Source: Myrica gale
Lineage: Eukaryota; Streptophyta; Magnoliopsida; Fagales; Myricaceae
Reading direction: 5' to 3'
DNA length: 64,000 nt
NCBI GenBank assembly: GCA_963930655.1
Contig: OZ005617.1
Span: 11,073,568 to 11,137,567 of the forward strand
Shown here in pieces: positions 43,409 through 56,500 of this stretch. Below the pieces are notes generated by a model. The model made no database searches and was not told the origin of the DNA. It worked only from the letters and a program-made list of their open reading frames with translations. Made by a program: the position numbers and the translations under genes. Positions within the stretch are counted from its first letter, which is position 1. Every line of letters begins with the position of its first letter.

Positions 43409-46400
43409 TCATATCAGGGCATCAACTGCTATCTCACCTGCAAAGGATAATGCACAACCCATATTTGATAGGGAAAAGAAAACAATAAACAATGATTACT
43501 ATATTCATGAGAATTAACACGACCAAAGCAACTTTAGCCTTAAAGTATTGGGCAGCAAACAAGGTGCCTAATACCTGAATCCCTTCACTTACCTTATACT
43601 TGGAATGTGTGATTCCAAGTACACAAGTTTCACCCAAATGATAATATAATATAAAAGATATGTGGTTACATACAGGGTTTCCTTGATACAAAAAACAAAG
43701 AAAAAAGAGAGGTGCAATGAGAACACTAGCCAGAAGGTTTTCTGGTATTCTCATTTCATCTAATCCATACAAAAAAATGAATCAATTAATGTAATTGATC
43801 CTTGGGTCTGCCGGCCTCCTCATTACGGAATACATCCCGACTAGCCATATTTCCACTATTGGTCAGAGAGAAGAAAAAAAGAACCATATTTCAACTGTAG
43901 TATTTTGTAAACTGTGCAGCTCATTTGTTGGATACATTTTGAGCATAGTAATATATCAATTTATACTATATCACATCCAAACTATGTTTTCATGTCACTG
44001 ACTCAAGTTGTAATTTGGTCTCATAGGTTAAAAAAAAGCATTACGAAAGACCTTTTTTTTCTACCCTAAAGCAGTCATTTGGAAATCTTCAATATTGTCC
44101 AACAAACACACGATATTGAATGACTACATTACATTGCAGGCGATTCATGAGTTCAATGAGAACATCCGAGATATCAGTCCAGAATATTCAATTGCACCTT
44201 CGGGAGCTTCCAAGAAAGGAAGCACAAAAATCTATCACAATTCCAAAGGTAAGACAGAAAATGATGGGAAGGAACATAGAGGAACAACTGGTGTCATAGT
44301 TTGTCCAAGCCCGATAAAATATTTTTGAACGAATAAGATTGTGCCATAAGAATCCTTACCATGCATGGATTTAATAAAGTAATCAAAATCTGAGAAGCAA
44401 ATTTTTCCAAAAGGGGTCAGCTGTTGATATACAAAGAATGAGAAGTGACGGCGATCAGGATCATTTCTTGGCTTGGCTAGCTCCACAATGCTCATGTATC
44501 CTTCTCTATCATAACACGGAAGTGCATTTTCACCAGCTACAGGCAATCCTCGTTCCCAGGCTGAGTTTAAAACCTGGAAGTATACAAGAGTAATTAACAT
44601 CTACTACCTATACTAAGAGATTAATCCATCCACGTTATGTAAGCAGGATAATATATTTTGATTGAACCTGCATGTCAACATCCAATACAAGGTTGAATGT
44701 CAAAGGCTGCTAGATTTCCTCTCAAAAGAAGGAACTATATAGAGCCGATAGCGAGCAAATGAGAAGTTGGGCAACATTTAATTGACCATCACCTGCCAAC
44801 TCAAACCTTCTGGGTCGGCGAACGCTTCATCATTTTCATGACCAGAAACGTGCAATCTCAAGTAAATAAACTTCAATATCACCAAGTGTTTACGCAAAAC
44901 CTCAAAAACTGAAGAGTATCCATCTTGGTTCGTAGGGTTATAGTACCCTGATGTTAGCTCCGCTACGTGGCTTGCAGTCTTGTACCACCAATGAATTGCA
45001 GGAACCTGCATATCAGCTTCTTTCATTTGCTTTTTAATGGGACACAACTCTATTACAAGATATTAGTATAAAGATGCTACCACCAAGCAACTACTAATGT
45101 TTTGTTCCAAGACTAAATGTGACCATAATAATTAATGGATACCACCTCATGTCACATCGAGCTGGTTTTGGCAGCTGATGTGGCTATGTCCAAGACCTTC
45201 ATCCTTGCTACTAGGGATAAAAGGTATAAGAATAAATAAATAACGGAGCTTTTGAAGAAGCACGAATATATAAGAGGGACTAGGTACCAAAACAAGAGTT
45301 TGGCTGGATTTTGCCTAAAAAACCCTATACGCAGACCAAGAAGAATCCAAACCCAGCCAATAAATTAACTAAGATCTTTGTACGTGCGGTATCAAAGTTT
45401 AAAACTCCTAGTTTTCACACCTTTGTTTGACATTGACATATGTTAGCCAATACTAACTGCTAAATTTTTTCCCTTTTTTCTTTTCTAGAATTCACAACTT
45501 TTCTCTATCAGGCGCTCAAATAGAAGCTCTGACACTAATTTATTTCCACACCAACCACATCTAATTGCTTACTAATGGGGACATTCATTTAATTTAATTG
45601 TTTTAGTTTATTTAGTTGTGATTTATATTTTAATAGATTAGGAGTTATTATGTTTTATTAAGTTTTGGCCCATGGGCTTTTAGAATTTGCTTAGGACCTT
45701 TTTGTTCTCTATTTAAGGTTTGTGAGAGCATTAAAATCATTTAGACTGAGATTATAAAGTTTATTGGCGGCTGCCTTTTGCACTCAAACATGTTTTCCCC
45801 CTCTCCTTGGCTTATTTATTCTCTTCTTCCCTATTCTTTCATGATTTCTCTATCTCACTCCTAATTCCTCATTATATTCCGCATCAAATTGGTATCAAAG
45901 CTAAAATTTATATTTCTTTTTCTCGTTTCTTTTGGTTGTGTGACACTATACATCCCAAAAAATTGCCCATTGTTGTGCTTTGTTTTCTTGGTGTTCCCTG
46001 GTGTGTGGGATGGTCGACGATGCTCCAGCAGCCCTCTCAGCCTTAGCCGACGTCCCCCGGAGCTCCGGCCGCCATTGTTTGGCCTTTTTTCTGGCGGTCC
46101 AGATCTGTACAAGGCTGTTTCGTTGTTTTCCGCAATGATTTTTCCAGATCTGAGCATATTTTTCGGCGATTCTGACCGATATTCCCGATTCCGTCCGAAA
46201 CACACCCGGTTCCAGCCGATTCTTGCATTTTCAGGCCTAAATTCAACTCCTCTCGGTATTTTCTTACAAATTTAGATCAAATTTTGGTACTTTTGCTCCG
46301 TTTTTGGCTCTGATTCAGAGGGACAACACCTTCTACCATTTCTCGCCTCCTCGGCCCTTTCAACGGCTCCTTCGTGTGTGTTCACTAGTGATCTGAGGTG

Positions 46401-46791
46401 CACTCGTTCCACTTCATTTTTAGTGACATAATTGCTCATCTTTATAGTTTAATTTGTCTACGACTGTTACGGGTCCTTTTTCACAATTTTGTTTTATCCT
46501 ATAGTCGTCCTCATACAATATCTTTACTTGTTTGCTTCCAACGTTAAAAAGAAAAAAAAGCGTTCTCTAACCTTTATTGAATCCCTGCATGCTTGTTTGC
46601 CTTAGTAGTGGATTTTGGTGCATTGTGTTTAGTCCTTGCTTTATTCTTTTGAAATTTAGCACTACTTTTCGGCATAATTTAAATTTTTCTAATCCCCAAA
46701 ACCAAAATCTAATTTTTGCTCGAGTTCTTATTTTTCATTCAATTGCATCGGTGGTTTATTGATCTCAATTGCATTTTTAGGTGGGTGTTGC

Positions 46792-47960
46792 ATGCATTTG
46801 CGTAGCGGTCGTATAGTCAACCCTAGCTCAGTTGACCCAACCATGGACCCTACCCACTTTGAGGCCTTGACCTAACAAATAACCCAATTGACCACTCAGT
46901 TAGGTGCTGTCCAAGCTGACCTAACGGGAGCTCGTCAAGAAAATAGAGACCTAGCTATGAGGGTTAAGACCTTAGAGGTCCCGTGTCACCAAAATTACGC
47001 TGAGAATTCTAATGCGCCCCTAATAGATGTCATTGTGATAGGAGAGATAGAGATAGGCGCGACTGTAGAAATAGGGATTACGATCGAGAGTGAGATCACT
47101 ACGCTCGTGGTAATGAGTCTCCACGTCACAAGGAGCGACTCTTCAAGACCATTAAACTAGATGCCCCTACCTTTGACGACTCTTTAGATCCCCGCGTTTA
47201 AACTCAATGGATTAGGGATATGAATCGTTTCTTTGAGTGGTATGCACTGTCTGAGGATAAAAGAGTGCAATTTGCTAGTATGACATTAGTTGAGGCATCA
47301 TGCGCCTCTAGTTGAAACTTGGGTTGAAATGAAGCGTCATCTTCAAAGAAATACATTCCCCAATCTTACATGGGAAATTTCTTAGATCAGTGGAATGCCC
47401 TTCGGCAGGGTAACAAGTCTGTGACTGAATATGTGACCTAATTTGATGTGTTTAGGATGCGTTGTCACATTGTTGAGGATGAGGTTATGACTTTGAGTCG
47501 ATTTCGACATGGCTTACATGATGACCTTAAGAGAGAGTTTGTCCTTAGAGGATTCTCCACCCTCGATCATGCCTACACTGGTTTAGAACTAAGAGTTGGT
47601 TACTAGGACTCTTTACAGAAAACGTGGTGACACTCGTCCTTTTGCTCCCCAGCCTTCCCCCTCACAGCCTAAATCTGTGTTAGGACCTCCCCCCTAGTGC
47701 GCCCCTTATCCGGGATATTAAAGAAATGACCATTGATGCTCCTCGTACTAATTCCCGTGTGCAGTGTTTTAATTGTAACGGTTTTGACCATATGTCAGCA
47801 AGTTTTCCCAGTAGGTATTTGGTCCTTGGAGGACATCCTAGCGTGTGTGATGAGGACCACCTAGTCGAGCAAGTTTATGACCCTTCAATTGACGAGTTTA
47901 GTGATTTAGGTGAAGGTGATGATGTTACTGTAGGCTATATTAGAACTATCCCCCTCTAGT
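46792..47960 (+). pseudogene. Reina-like gag
   Basis: The start MHLRSGRIVNPSS at 46792 is followed by THFEALT, a stop (46875-46877) and then QITQLTTQLGAVQADLTGA, a coiled-coil-like segment. Core gag sequence with several frameshifts follows (RFRHGLHDDLKRE-like at about 47505-47535). Then comes a single zinc-knuckle remnant, CFNCNGFDHMSASFPSR, in which the last Cys is replaced, and the linker DEFSDLGEGDDVTVGYIRT before protease. It cannot produce intact Gag. Confidence 0.75.
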
Positions 47961-48049
47961 TTTAGTCCACCCCTGCTCCCCGACACCTCTCGGTTGGGTG
48001 TTGTTCGTTGTGTCCTTACCCAGCCCAAAGATGCTGATGACTGACATCG

Positions 48050-48400
48050 TCATGCTATCTTTCATACCTATATCAAAATCAATGATAAGGGTTATAAGGT
48101 CATTATAGATAGTGGAAGTTGTATTAATGCAGTTTCTGCTATTACTGTTTCTCGTCTTGGGTTACAGCCAGTCCCTCACCCAAACCCCTAGTGTCTCGTG
48201 GGTCGATACTTCCTCCATAGTAGTGAAGGAACGATGTCTTCTGCCCATTCAGTTTCTAGAGTACAAAGATCAAATATGGTGTGATGTATCCTTATGGATG
48301 TAGGTCATGTTATCCTTGGTCGCCCGTGGTTGTTCGATTTGGATGTGATCATACGTGGTCACTCCAACTCTTGTTCCTTTTTGTACAAGGGAAAGAAGAT
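48050..48400 (+). pseudogene. Reina-like aspartic protease fragment
   Basis: The frame reads FHTYIKINDKGYKVIIDSGS, with the catalytic Asp-Ser-Gly triad, then CINAVSAITVSRLGLQPVPH. The second half is frameshifted (WVDTSSIVVKERCLLPIQFL, then VMLSLVARGCS, where GRPW is expected). The enzyme cleaves the polyprotein. This copy is broken. Confidence 0.75.
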
Positions 48401-48839
48401 TCTCCTTAATACTGTTCCCTCAAAACCTGTTGATGTCATCACCCCAAGACAGTTGTAGACAAGAAGGGTTAAATATTATCAGCTCAATGGAGTTTGAGCG
48501 AGATCTGGTAGTGGAGTCGGTTGTGTTTGTGGTAATTGTCATCGAAGTCTCATCTGATTCTCCGGCAGTAGTGAGGAGGCCCAATAGGTCCTTCGGGAAT
48601 TTTAAGATGTTTTTCCCACGGATCTCCTTGATCATTTGCCACCATTACGAGACATTCAACATGCCATAGATCTTGTTCCGAGAGCGTCCCTCCCGAATTT
48701 GCCTCATTACAGGATGAATCCCTTTAAGCATGTCGAGCTCCACCGCCAAGTGGGTGAACTCCTTCACAAGGGTTTTTCCGTGAGAGCTTGAGCCCTTGTG
48801 CGGTTCCAACCCTATTGACACCCAAGAAAGATGGCTCTT

Positions 48840-49900
48840 GGAGAATGTGTTGATAGTTGAGCCATTAACAAGATCACTGTCAAGTATCGTTTCCCCATCC
48901 CTAGGCTTGATGATATGTTGGAGATGATGGTTGGTGCCACAATATTTTCTAAGATCGACCTTAAGAGTGGATACCATCAGATTAGGGTCCGCCCAGGTGA
49001 TGAGTGGAAGACTGCCTTCAAGACGAAGGATGGTCTTTATGAGTGGTTATTCATGCCGTTTGGTCTTTCTAATGCCCCTAGTACATTCATGTGGGTCATG
49101 ACCCAAGCTCTTAGGTCTTTCATGGGACAGTTCTTAGTGGTCTACTTTGATGACATCCTTATTTTTAGTAAGTTTCATGAGCAATGCTTAGATCATCTCA
49201 CTCAGGTTTGTTCCACCCTCTGGAAAGAGAGTTTACATGCTAATGTGAAGAAGTATTCTTTCTTTACCACTAGTGTTGTAATCCTAGGATTCATTGTTTC
49301 TTCTAATGGAGTGTCTGTTGATCCTATGAAAGTGCAAGCAATTGTAGATTGGCCTACACCCAAATCTATTCATGACATTATGAGTTTTCATTGTCTAGCT
49401 ACCTCTTATCGTCGATTCATTAAGGGGTTTAGCACTATTATGGCTCCTCTCACAAAGTGTATGAAGAAAGGAGAGTTCAAGTGGTCTCTTCAAGCTATAA
49501 AAGCTTTTGAGGATGTTAAGAAGATAATGATTGAAGCCCTAATCATGGGACTTTCTGACTTCTCTAAAGTGTTTGAAGTTGAGTGTGATGTATCGGGTAT
49601 TGGCATAGGCTGATTTCTTACTCAAGAGCGTCATCGTATTGCCTGCTTAGTAAAAAATTGAATGATGCTAGACTACGCTACTCTACCTACGACAAAAAGT
49701 TATATGCGGTTGTGCAGGCCTTGCGCCATTGGTGCCATTATTTGTTACCCCAAGAGTTTGTTCTTTACTCTGACCACGAAGCTCTTTGTTACCTTAGTTC
49801 CCAAAAAAAGCTGAATAGTAGGTATGGTCGTTGGATAGAATATTTACAGGCCTATTCTTTTGTCTTAAAACATAGGAAAGGCATTGTGATGCCTTGAGTC
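48840..49900 (+). pseudogene. Reina-like reverse transcriptase and RNase H
   Basis: The open frame 48915-49613 covers RT from [20 protein letters not shown] through [13 protein letters not shown] and [11 protein letters not shown] (the YxDD active site, intact) to [20 protein letters not shown], then the start of RNase H ([10 protein letters not shown]) and a stop at 49611-49613. After a frameshift, 49658-49897 continues RNase H with RLRYSTYDKKLYAVVQALRH, YSDHEALCYL and YSFVLKHRKG. The N-terminal RT fingers before 48900 are out of frame. No intact polyprotein is possible. Confidence 0.85.
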
Positions 49901-51430
49901 TTCATATCTCCTTGTTTCCTGTTAAGCACGTTAAGATCATAGGATTTGAGAGACTAAAGGACGATTATGAGACTTGTCCTGATTTTATGGAGGTTTCCTT
50001 ACTGAATGGTCAACCTGGTCCTACTATTGGGTTTCTTCTTCAGGATAGCTACCTTTTTCGGGCCAATCAGCTTTATATCCCTAAGACTTCAGTGAGGGGA
50101 TGTTATAGTGTGGGAGGTTCACGCCGGAGGTCTTTTTGGACATTTCGGGCGTAATAAGACCATAGAGGAAGTTGAAGGCCAATTTTATTGGCCTAGTTTG
50201 AAGAGGGATGTTGCTAAGATAGTTAGCACTTGTAGAACCTGTCAGCTTGTCAAGCATAAAAAATATAATACCGGTCTCTACACGCCTCTTCCTGTCCCTA
50301 GTAGGCCTTGGCAAGATGTGCGTGTGGACGTTGTTTTAGGACTTCCGTGTACCCCTAGAGGCATGATTGTTTTTGTTGTTGTGGATCGTTTTTCTAAAAT
50401 GGCTCACTTCATTCGTTACAGTAAGTGTTATGATGCCTCTAAGGTTGCTAGGTTGTACTTTGATGAAATTGTTAAGTTGTATGGACACTTTTGGAGGACC
50501 CTTTGGCATATGGTTGGCACTACACTGAAATTCTTCACTGCATACCATCCACAAACAGATGGCCAAGCTGAAGTTGTCAACCGTAGTCTGGGCAACTTAC
50601 TTATTGAGATGCCTAGTCTAGGAAAATTGGGACTTAATCCTCCCTACTGCTCAATTTGCTTATAACAATTTTGTGAATCGGTTTATCGGTGTGAATCCCT
50701 TTGATGTTGTGCATGGTTATAAGCCTCGGAAACCTTTAGACCTTATTCCCATGTCCCCTTATGCTAGTGTCTGTTGAATCATTTGCGCATCATCTTCATG
50801 ACTTGCATCTTGAGATCAATAAATGTCTAGAAGCAAGTAATGCATCGTATAAACTTCGAGCTGATTTACATAAAAGACATGTTGCATTTAATGTTGGAGA
50901 TTATGTCATGATCCGAATTCGACCGGAACAACGTCCTTCTAGACCAGCTTCCAAATTTCAGGCTCGTAGTGCTGGTCCTTTTAAAATTTTGAAGCAGGTT
51001 GGACCAAATACATGTCATTGATATTCCATCTCACTTTGGCTTTCATCATACTTTCAATGTTGAGAACTTAGTTGCCACAAAGGCCCTCCAGCTTCCAAGA
51101 TGATCATTTTCTTGACACCACTACACCTGACTTGGAGCCTATTCCTACCCCTACACCATTACCTTCTCTCCCTGCACCCGTAGATAAAATTGATGCTATT
51201 CTAGATGGCAGGTTGTGTTCACTACAGATAAAGCGGTTTAGCGTTTCGTTGTTCTCTAAGTAGACAAACTGAATTCCGAATGCACTTGGATTACTCAAGA
51301 TATTTTCCAACAACTTGATCCCGACATGTTGGAGCTCTACAGATGTCATCAGGATCTTCTCTCGCTTGAGTCGAGCTTTTCTCACTCTAGGGACACTACA
51401 TTCAGACCTCCACTGATATGAGTCTATGAG
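49894..51430 (+). pseudogene. Reina-like integrase and chromodomain remnant
   Basis: The zinc-binding region (HAGGLFGHFGRNKTIEEVEG, then VSTCRTCQL) and catalytic-core start (VDVVLGLP, first Asp) are recognisable. At about 50480 the sequence jumps from DEIVKLYG to HFWRTLWHMVGTTLKFF, so the block with the second catalytic Asp is deleted. The Glu region QTDGQAEVVNRSLGNLL remains. The C-terminal part (DYVMIRIRPEQRPS) and then a chromodomain-like end, ECTWITQDIFQQLDPDMLEL, lie in other frames up to about 51420. The chromodomain marks a chromovirus. The enzyme is inactive. Confidence 0.8.
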
Positions 51431-51871
51431 CGTAAGAATAAGAAAACTGCACAACCACTTAGTCTGTGGTTGGGTACTTGAGAGTGATGATTTCATCTTG
51501 TTTTGTTTTAATTGAGGGGATCGAGTTTCTCCCCCACCTAGGGAGAGTTAATGGGGACATTCATTTAATTTAATTGTTTTAGTTTATTTAGTTGTGATTT
51601 ATATTTTAATATATTAGGAGTTGTTATATTTTATTAAGTTTTGGCCCATGGGCTTTTAGGGTTTGCTTAGGACCTTTTTGTTCTCTATTTAAGGTTTGTG
51701 AGAACCTTAAAATCATTTAGACTGAGATTTTTAAAGTTTATTGGCAGCTGCCTTTTGCACTCAAACGTGTTTTCCCTCTCTCCTTGGCTTATTTCTTTTC
51801 TTCTTCCCTATTCTTTCATGATTTCTCTATCTCAGTCCTAAATCTCCATTGTATTCCGCATCAAATTGGTA

Positions 51872-53544
51872 TTACTATGCTCATTCAGAGAGGTTTCCTC
51901 TTGCTCCCTTCCCAAGATAAAAGCCCTTTTGTTAACTCAACCAAAACGAAAATATAATTAACAAAGATGTCTGAATTCAATCCATTTCAAACTACTGCCA
52001 ACTCACAAAAACACAATTACTTTCCCATAGTTTCATTATGAGCATTCGAAAGACTGACAGAAAAAATTAAGAACGTAAACAAAAAAAAAAGGAAAAAGCA
52101 ATCCCAAGATCATGGCAACAAATAAAGACCGGTGAAGAAGAAATAGAAGTATTGCAAAACATCTGTTATTTCTGACCTCACTAAGCAGCTCAAGCTGAAG
52201 AACCATACTAACAAGCCAACAGCAGTTGTTCACTTGTTCTAGTCTAGTCCCGCTACTTTCCACCTCTCTTTGGGTTCAAGCATAATAACTATCTGTGGCT
52301 CAGATCCCCATATGTCTCTCTAGAATTCTATCTACCTCCACAACAAACTTTTACGCCAAAGAACCACTCACCCATTTCCACTTCTTTCAGTCTCTATTTG
52401 GCAAAAGTAGACCGGGCCGAACTTAGAAGTTGGCAAGAATGAGCTTTGATTAGCTATGGATATCATTAAAAGACTTCAAAAAATACGTCAGGTGGAAAAC
52501 GAGAAGCTCCAACAGGAGCAAATGCTAGGTGCTTTCTGGGAACATATGCCAACTGTTGATCCAATTCTCATTCGGGATCATAAGCTTTTTTTGCAGAACA
52601 AAATACGCGCTCTTTGAACTTTTATTTCAAGCTAAGAATCCCATTCGTTCCAAAATTTAAATGCATAGAATTGTTTAGTACATTATGATTCTGTAAAACA
52701 AAAAATTGCTTAATGATTTCTGTTTGGCTGTTGTTTCAATAAGTTTTAACACAAAACAGGTACAGGTCCGTGTCGTTACAAAGGTGGAGACTGGTTATAT
52801 CTGCGGCAGAGAAATCTTTTTACATTAGTGTTCTTAAAAAAGTTTCGCATAATGGTTTCTGTTTCTCATGTCACCAAATATTACTGCACATTTACATTAA
52901 AAGTGAAAACGCACACCACATTGCGTGTGATAAATGTGATAATGAGGACTATATTGAGAAATTTACAGCTACACAATTATTTTACGATGTCAAATTAGAC
53001 AACATTTTTGGACATCCAAAAACAGGATTTTTCAGTATTCTCAAATGATAAAGGGCCTTCTAATGGGCCAGTGCAGGTATAAAGTGTGTATGACAGTTTG
53101 AACAATTAAATGAATGAGAATCAGAACATAGCCAAATCATAAAACGAGACCGGCCTCATGATTGTCATGATACAGTGGAATTCATGCACCTGAATCAATT
53201 ATAAAATCAAAATACTCCCCATGTTCAGTTTACTAATAAAGCTTGAAAAGCAAGGACATGTAACCTATTTTGGTGGTGATAAAAGTGAACGTTTAACAGA
53301 AGTCACTTCAGAACAAGATTGTAATTTGCAGAGGAGCTTGGGATAAAAAGACAGGCAGCGCCAAAACTGCAGTAATACATTATGGATATTGGTGTTGAGA
53401 TCACTACATGGATTAGTGATCTTTTTTTCCTAATTTCACAAGCAAAACAAACAGAATCTAGTGACTTGAATTAGTCATACAGATAAGTAAATACAACCTA
53501 ACATACTAGATTTTCTATAGATGCTTGAGATGCCCAATACAAAC
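51872..53544. other. Remainder of the large beta-amylase intron, with a small plus-strand ORF
   Basis: Beyond the Reina element the intron has no recognised repeat. A 53-codon plus-strand ORF at 52456-52617 begins MDIIKRLQKIRQVENEKLQQ and reads like real protein (helical, charged, ending with DHKLFLQNKIRAL). A further plus-strand frame at 52770-53048 includes a Cys/His pattern (CDKCDNEDYIEKF). Neither is identified. They could be a captured or retroposed gene fragment. Confidence 0.35.
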
Positions 53545-56500
53545 CTTAACAATTATTTTTGTTTCATCAAACGCAAGGCTTGCAAGAGACAAAACATTAT
53601 CTGCATGGTCTATCAACGTCTGCGCATACCAATGGAGGAAAAAGCGGCCATAGTAGCTATCATAATCACCTCGATCACAAAAGAACCCTGTCTCATGTGG
53701 CCTAGAATTGTAGTCACCAGCATTATCAGGACCCTTAGCCCAGAATGAGTGCCCACGCAATTTAGCTGCTCTGCATAAACTTTGTTGCAGATATCGATCA
53801 TAGCACTGCGACCAATGTAATCCGTATGATGTTCAGTAAATTCATAATCAGCACGGTTTCAAACTTGAAATAACAAGGAGCAATCAATCATATTGATTCG
53901 AACTCCAAATTTGGCATGTAGTGCATAGTCAATTTTTCATTTTTCAAGTTGTCTAAATCTTTCTAAAAGGATTTTGTCACTGTAATGTATTACTTATTCT
54001 AGTGAATGAGAAATATGTAACCTTTTGACTTTAGTGTTGTGGATCTCGACCACTGATATCAACATACATAACTTGCCAAGTTGTTTCTTTCTAGCCATTT
54101 ATCTTTATTTTCTATGACATTTCAAGTTTTAACAGAGTATCAGAGCATGTCAGTCCCACGTTTGCTTGTATCTATCTCTTCATGCTTCACCTTCTTCTTG
54201 CTAGTGATTTCTACCAGTACTGGTTAATCCGTTCTTATTATCTGCCTTACTTTTTCTTTTACTATATCCTTAGGAAACTGTCTCGTTTCTTTAGCATTTT
54301 GGTATTTTGTCTATGGTTTTTGGCTAGAAACACCTTGCATCATAACGGATATCACCACATAAAAATTGTAGTTACTCTTCAGGGAACACTTTTGCCAACT
54401 AATCAATGAGAGGGGAGCTATCATCTTAATGATCCCTAAAGTGTGGTCCAAACTATTTTGAAAAACAATTCAAGCTTTGAATTTGATTAAACAAGTTGTG
54501 GATTTCATAGTAGATTTTACGCACAAATTGAAGAACAGTGTTGAAGTATTCATAAAAAGCAAATCCCGGGATTGATTGTTAGAAATAAATCATGAGATTA
54601 CTTCCCAAAAGAAAAATATGAGGTTGAAGTAAGTGGATACATTGATATACAAATTCAAATAAACTGCATTATCGATATGGATAATTGTAATGTATTATGA
54701 ATTTAAGTGAAAGATAAAGACAGCTCTTCAGACTTTTTTTTTCATGATTGTGATGCATTATGAATTCAAGTGACGAGTAAAACATAGCTCTTTAGACTTT
54801 TGTGTTACGTATACATACAATTAAGGTCAAACTATGATAATCTCATGTATTCTTTCTTTCTCCGTTTTTCTCTTTATTTCCATAATATTGCAAGTTAATA
54901 GAATAAATTCAATATTCATTTACATATAGATATATCCATTTTACAGTATAAAAGGTTCCCCATGGAGATGCAGTACATAAAAGTGAAGGAATACACACAC
55001 ACACAGATATGCATATCTATAGTTATGAAATCTTCTCCAAAAGCTACGAAAATGAAGACTCTATTCCAAAGCAGAATAACCAATACATGAATCTTAAAAA
55101 AGAATATTTACATAAATATGTAATGTGCAAGGTATTTGTACAAATATATGTACACGTATGAATGTACATTCGGGGAGTAAGGTTTAATAGATACCTGAAA
55201 CTCACCGAGACCTGGATATCTCCACCCCATCCTCTCTGGAAAAGATGGATACTTCAGCTCCCCAGATGCTCCAAGTCCAGTTTCTATAGCAGAAATGAGA
55301 CCCTCTGCAAACAAGTCATCAAACTCCATCCGGAAGCATCTCATAAAATCAAAATAGACCTGCAGATATTTGAGCTGCTATGCATGAAAGACTGCAACGC
55401 ACAAAGTATGATTAACTAAATAGAAGAAGCAAACAAAGACAAATATTCATCTGAGGGAGCAAGGAACAAAGTCTCGATAGAAGTACAAGCAAACAGTATT
55501 CACAACTTTCTTACAGTTTCAGTTTCTGCAATAAAGACCATATAGGAAGTATCAATACAATGTACAAATGTCATACCTCAATGCCAGGTTCTTCCTCTTA
55601 GAACTCTTTCTTTATCGATGCCCCAAGATAGACATTCAGTATTCCTCCTTCCTTCACGATCTGTGAAGAATATATCCTCGTTTTCTTTTCCAATTTCCAT
55701 AACCCATTGAGGAAGGCTAATCAATGTGTCACCACAGCCATTTCCCCCATACTCATGAAATGCCATTACAACCTTCAGAATTGAAAAGAGATATCAAAAC
55801 CTACCTTAGTACCTTACAAGTAGCAGAAATATTAATAATATTACATGAATTAACCACCAATTATAAACCCTTACGTATAAGAGGCAGTCAAAAAATGTTT
55901 TCCATAATAACCCTACATTCTTTTTTCTTTTGGATCTGTAATAAACCCTACATTCCTATCAGAAGAGGATCCATGATGACTACAATTTAAGACATGGAAG
56001 TTTTAGGTAGTGATGCATTTTGAGTTTCTTTGCCTTTTTTCTGGGTAAATGTTTCCCAACATTTGCCATGTCTCTGAGTTCTTACATTTTCTTAGTGTTT
56101 CATCTTGTGCTCGCATACTTTATTGTCTTTTTATAGGTCTCTAAGAAGCCTGATGTTGAATATGATGGGAAAGTATTTTCACAAACTAAAACTCTCCTAA
56201 ACAGTGATTTACATTGCTTTCATGTGATCTATGACGTAAACAACAATATGAATCCGTGACAAAATCCACATCTGACATTCTATGAAAAACCAAGGACCAA
56301 TTTTTGAAGTGGAGTTGAATGTTATACGTATAAACACAAATTTATTTAGATGAATAAAACATTTGAACCTCTAGCAAGCACACAAAAAGTATGTATATAC
56401 CTCAAATAAATCGGAGAAGCTACCTGCAACTTCAGCTTGAATTCTCGGATGAGGTTAAAAAGTTCCCTATAGCCATTCCATACATATTTCTGGGGACACC

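Larger units (their letters stand above)
45574..51871 (+). mobile_element. Reina-like Ty3/gypsy chromovirus in an intron, target duplication TTACT
   Basis: The LTRs at 45574-45886 and 51550-51863 (313 and 314 bp) share most bases but differ at roughly 15-20 positions, so the insertion is not very recent. TTACT flanks the element at 45569-45573 and 51872-51876. A tRNA-Met-like primer site TGGTATCAAAGC is at 45890-45901 and a polypurine tract (AGGGAGAG) ends near 51547. The order gag, protease, RT, RNase H, integrase, chromodomain remnant and the short LTRs fit the Reina clade. Every domain has frameshifts or stops. It lies antisense in the 8.5-kb intron of the beta-amylase gene. Positions 45902-46791 are untranslated leader. 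Confidence 0.9.

Noticed and set aside
45861..46275. Several frames of 67-128 codons in both strands
   Set aside because: They lie in the untranslated leader of the chromovirus, overlap each other and have no domain.
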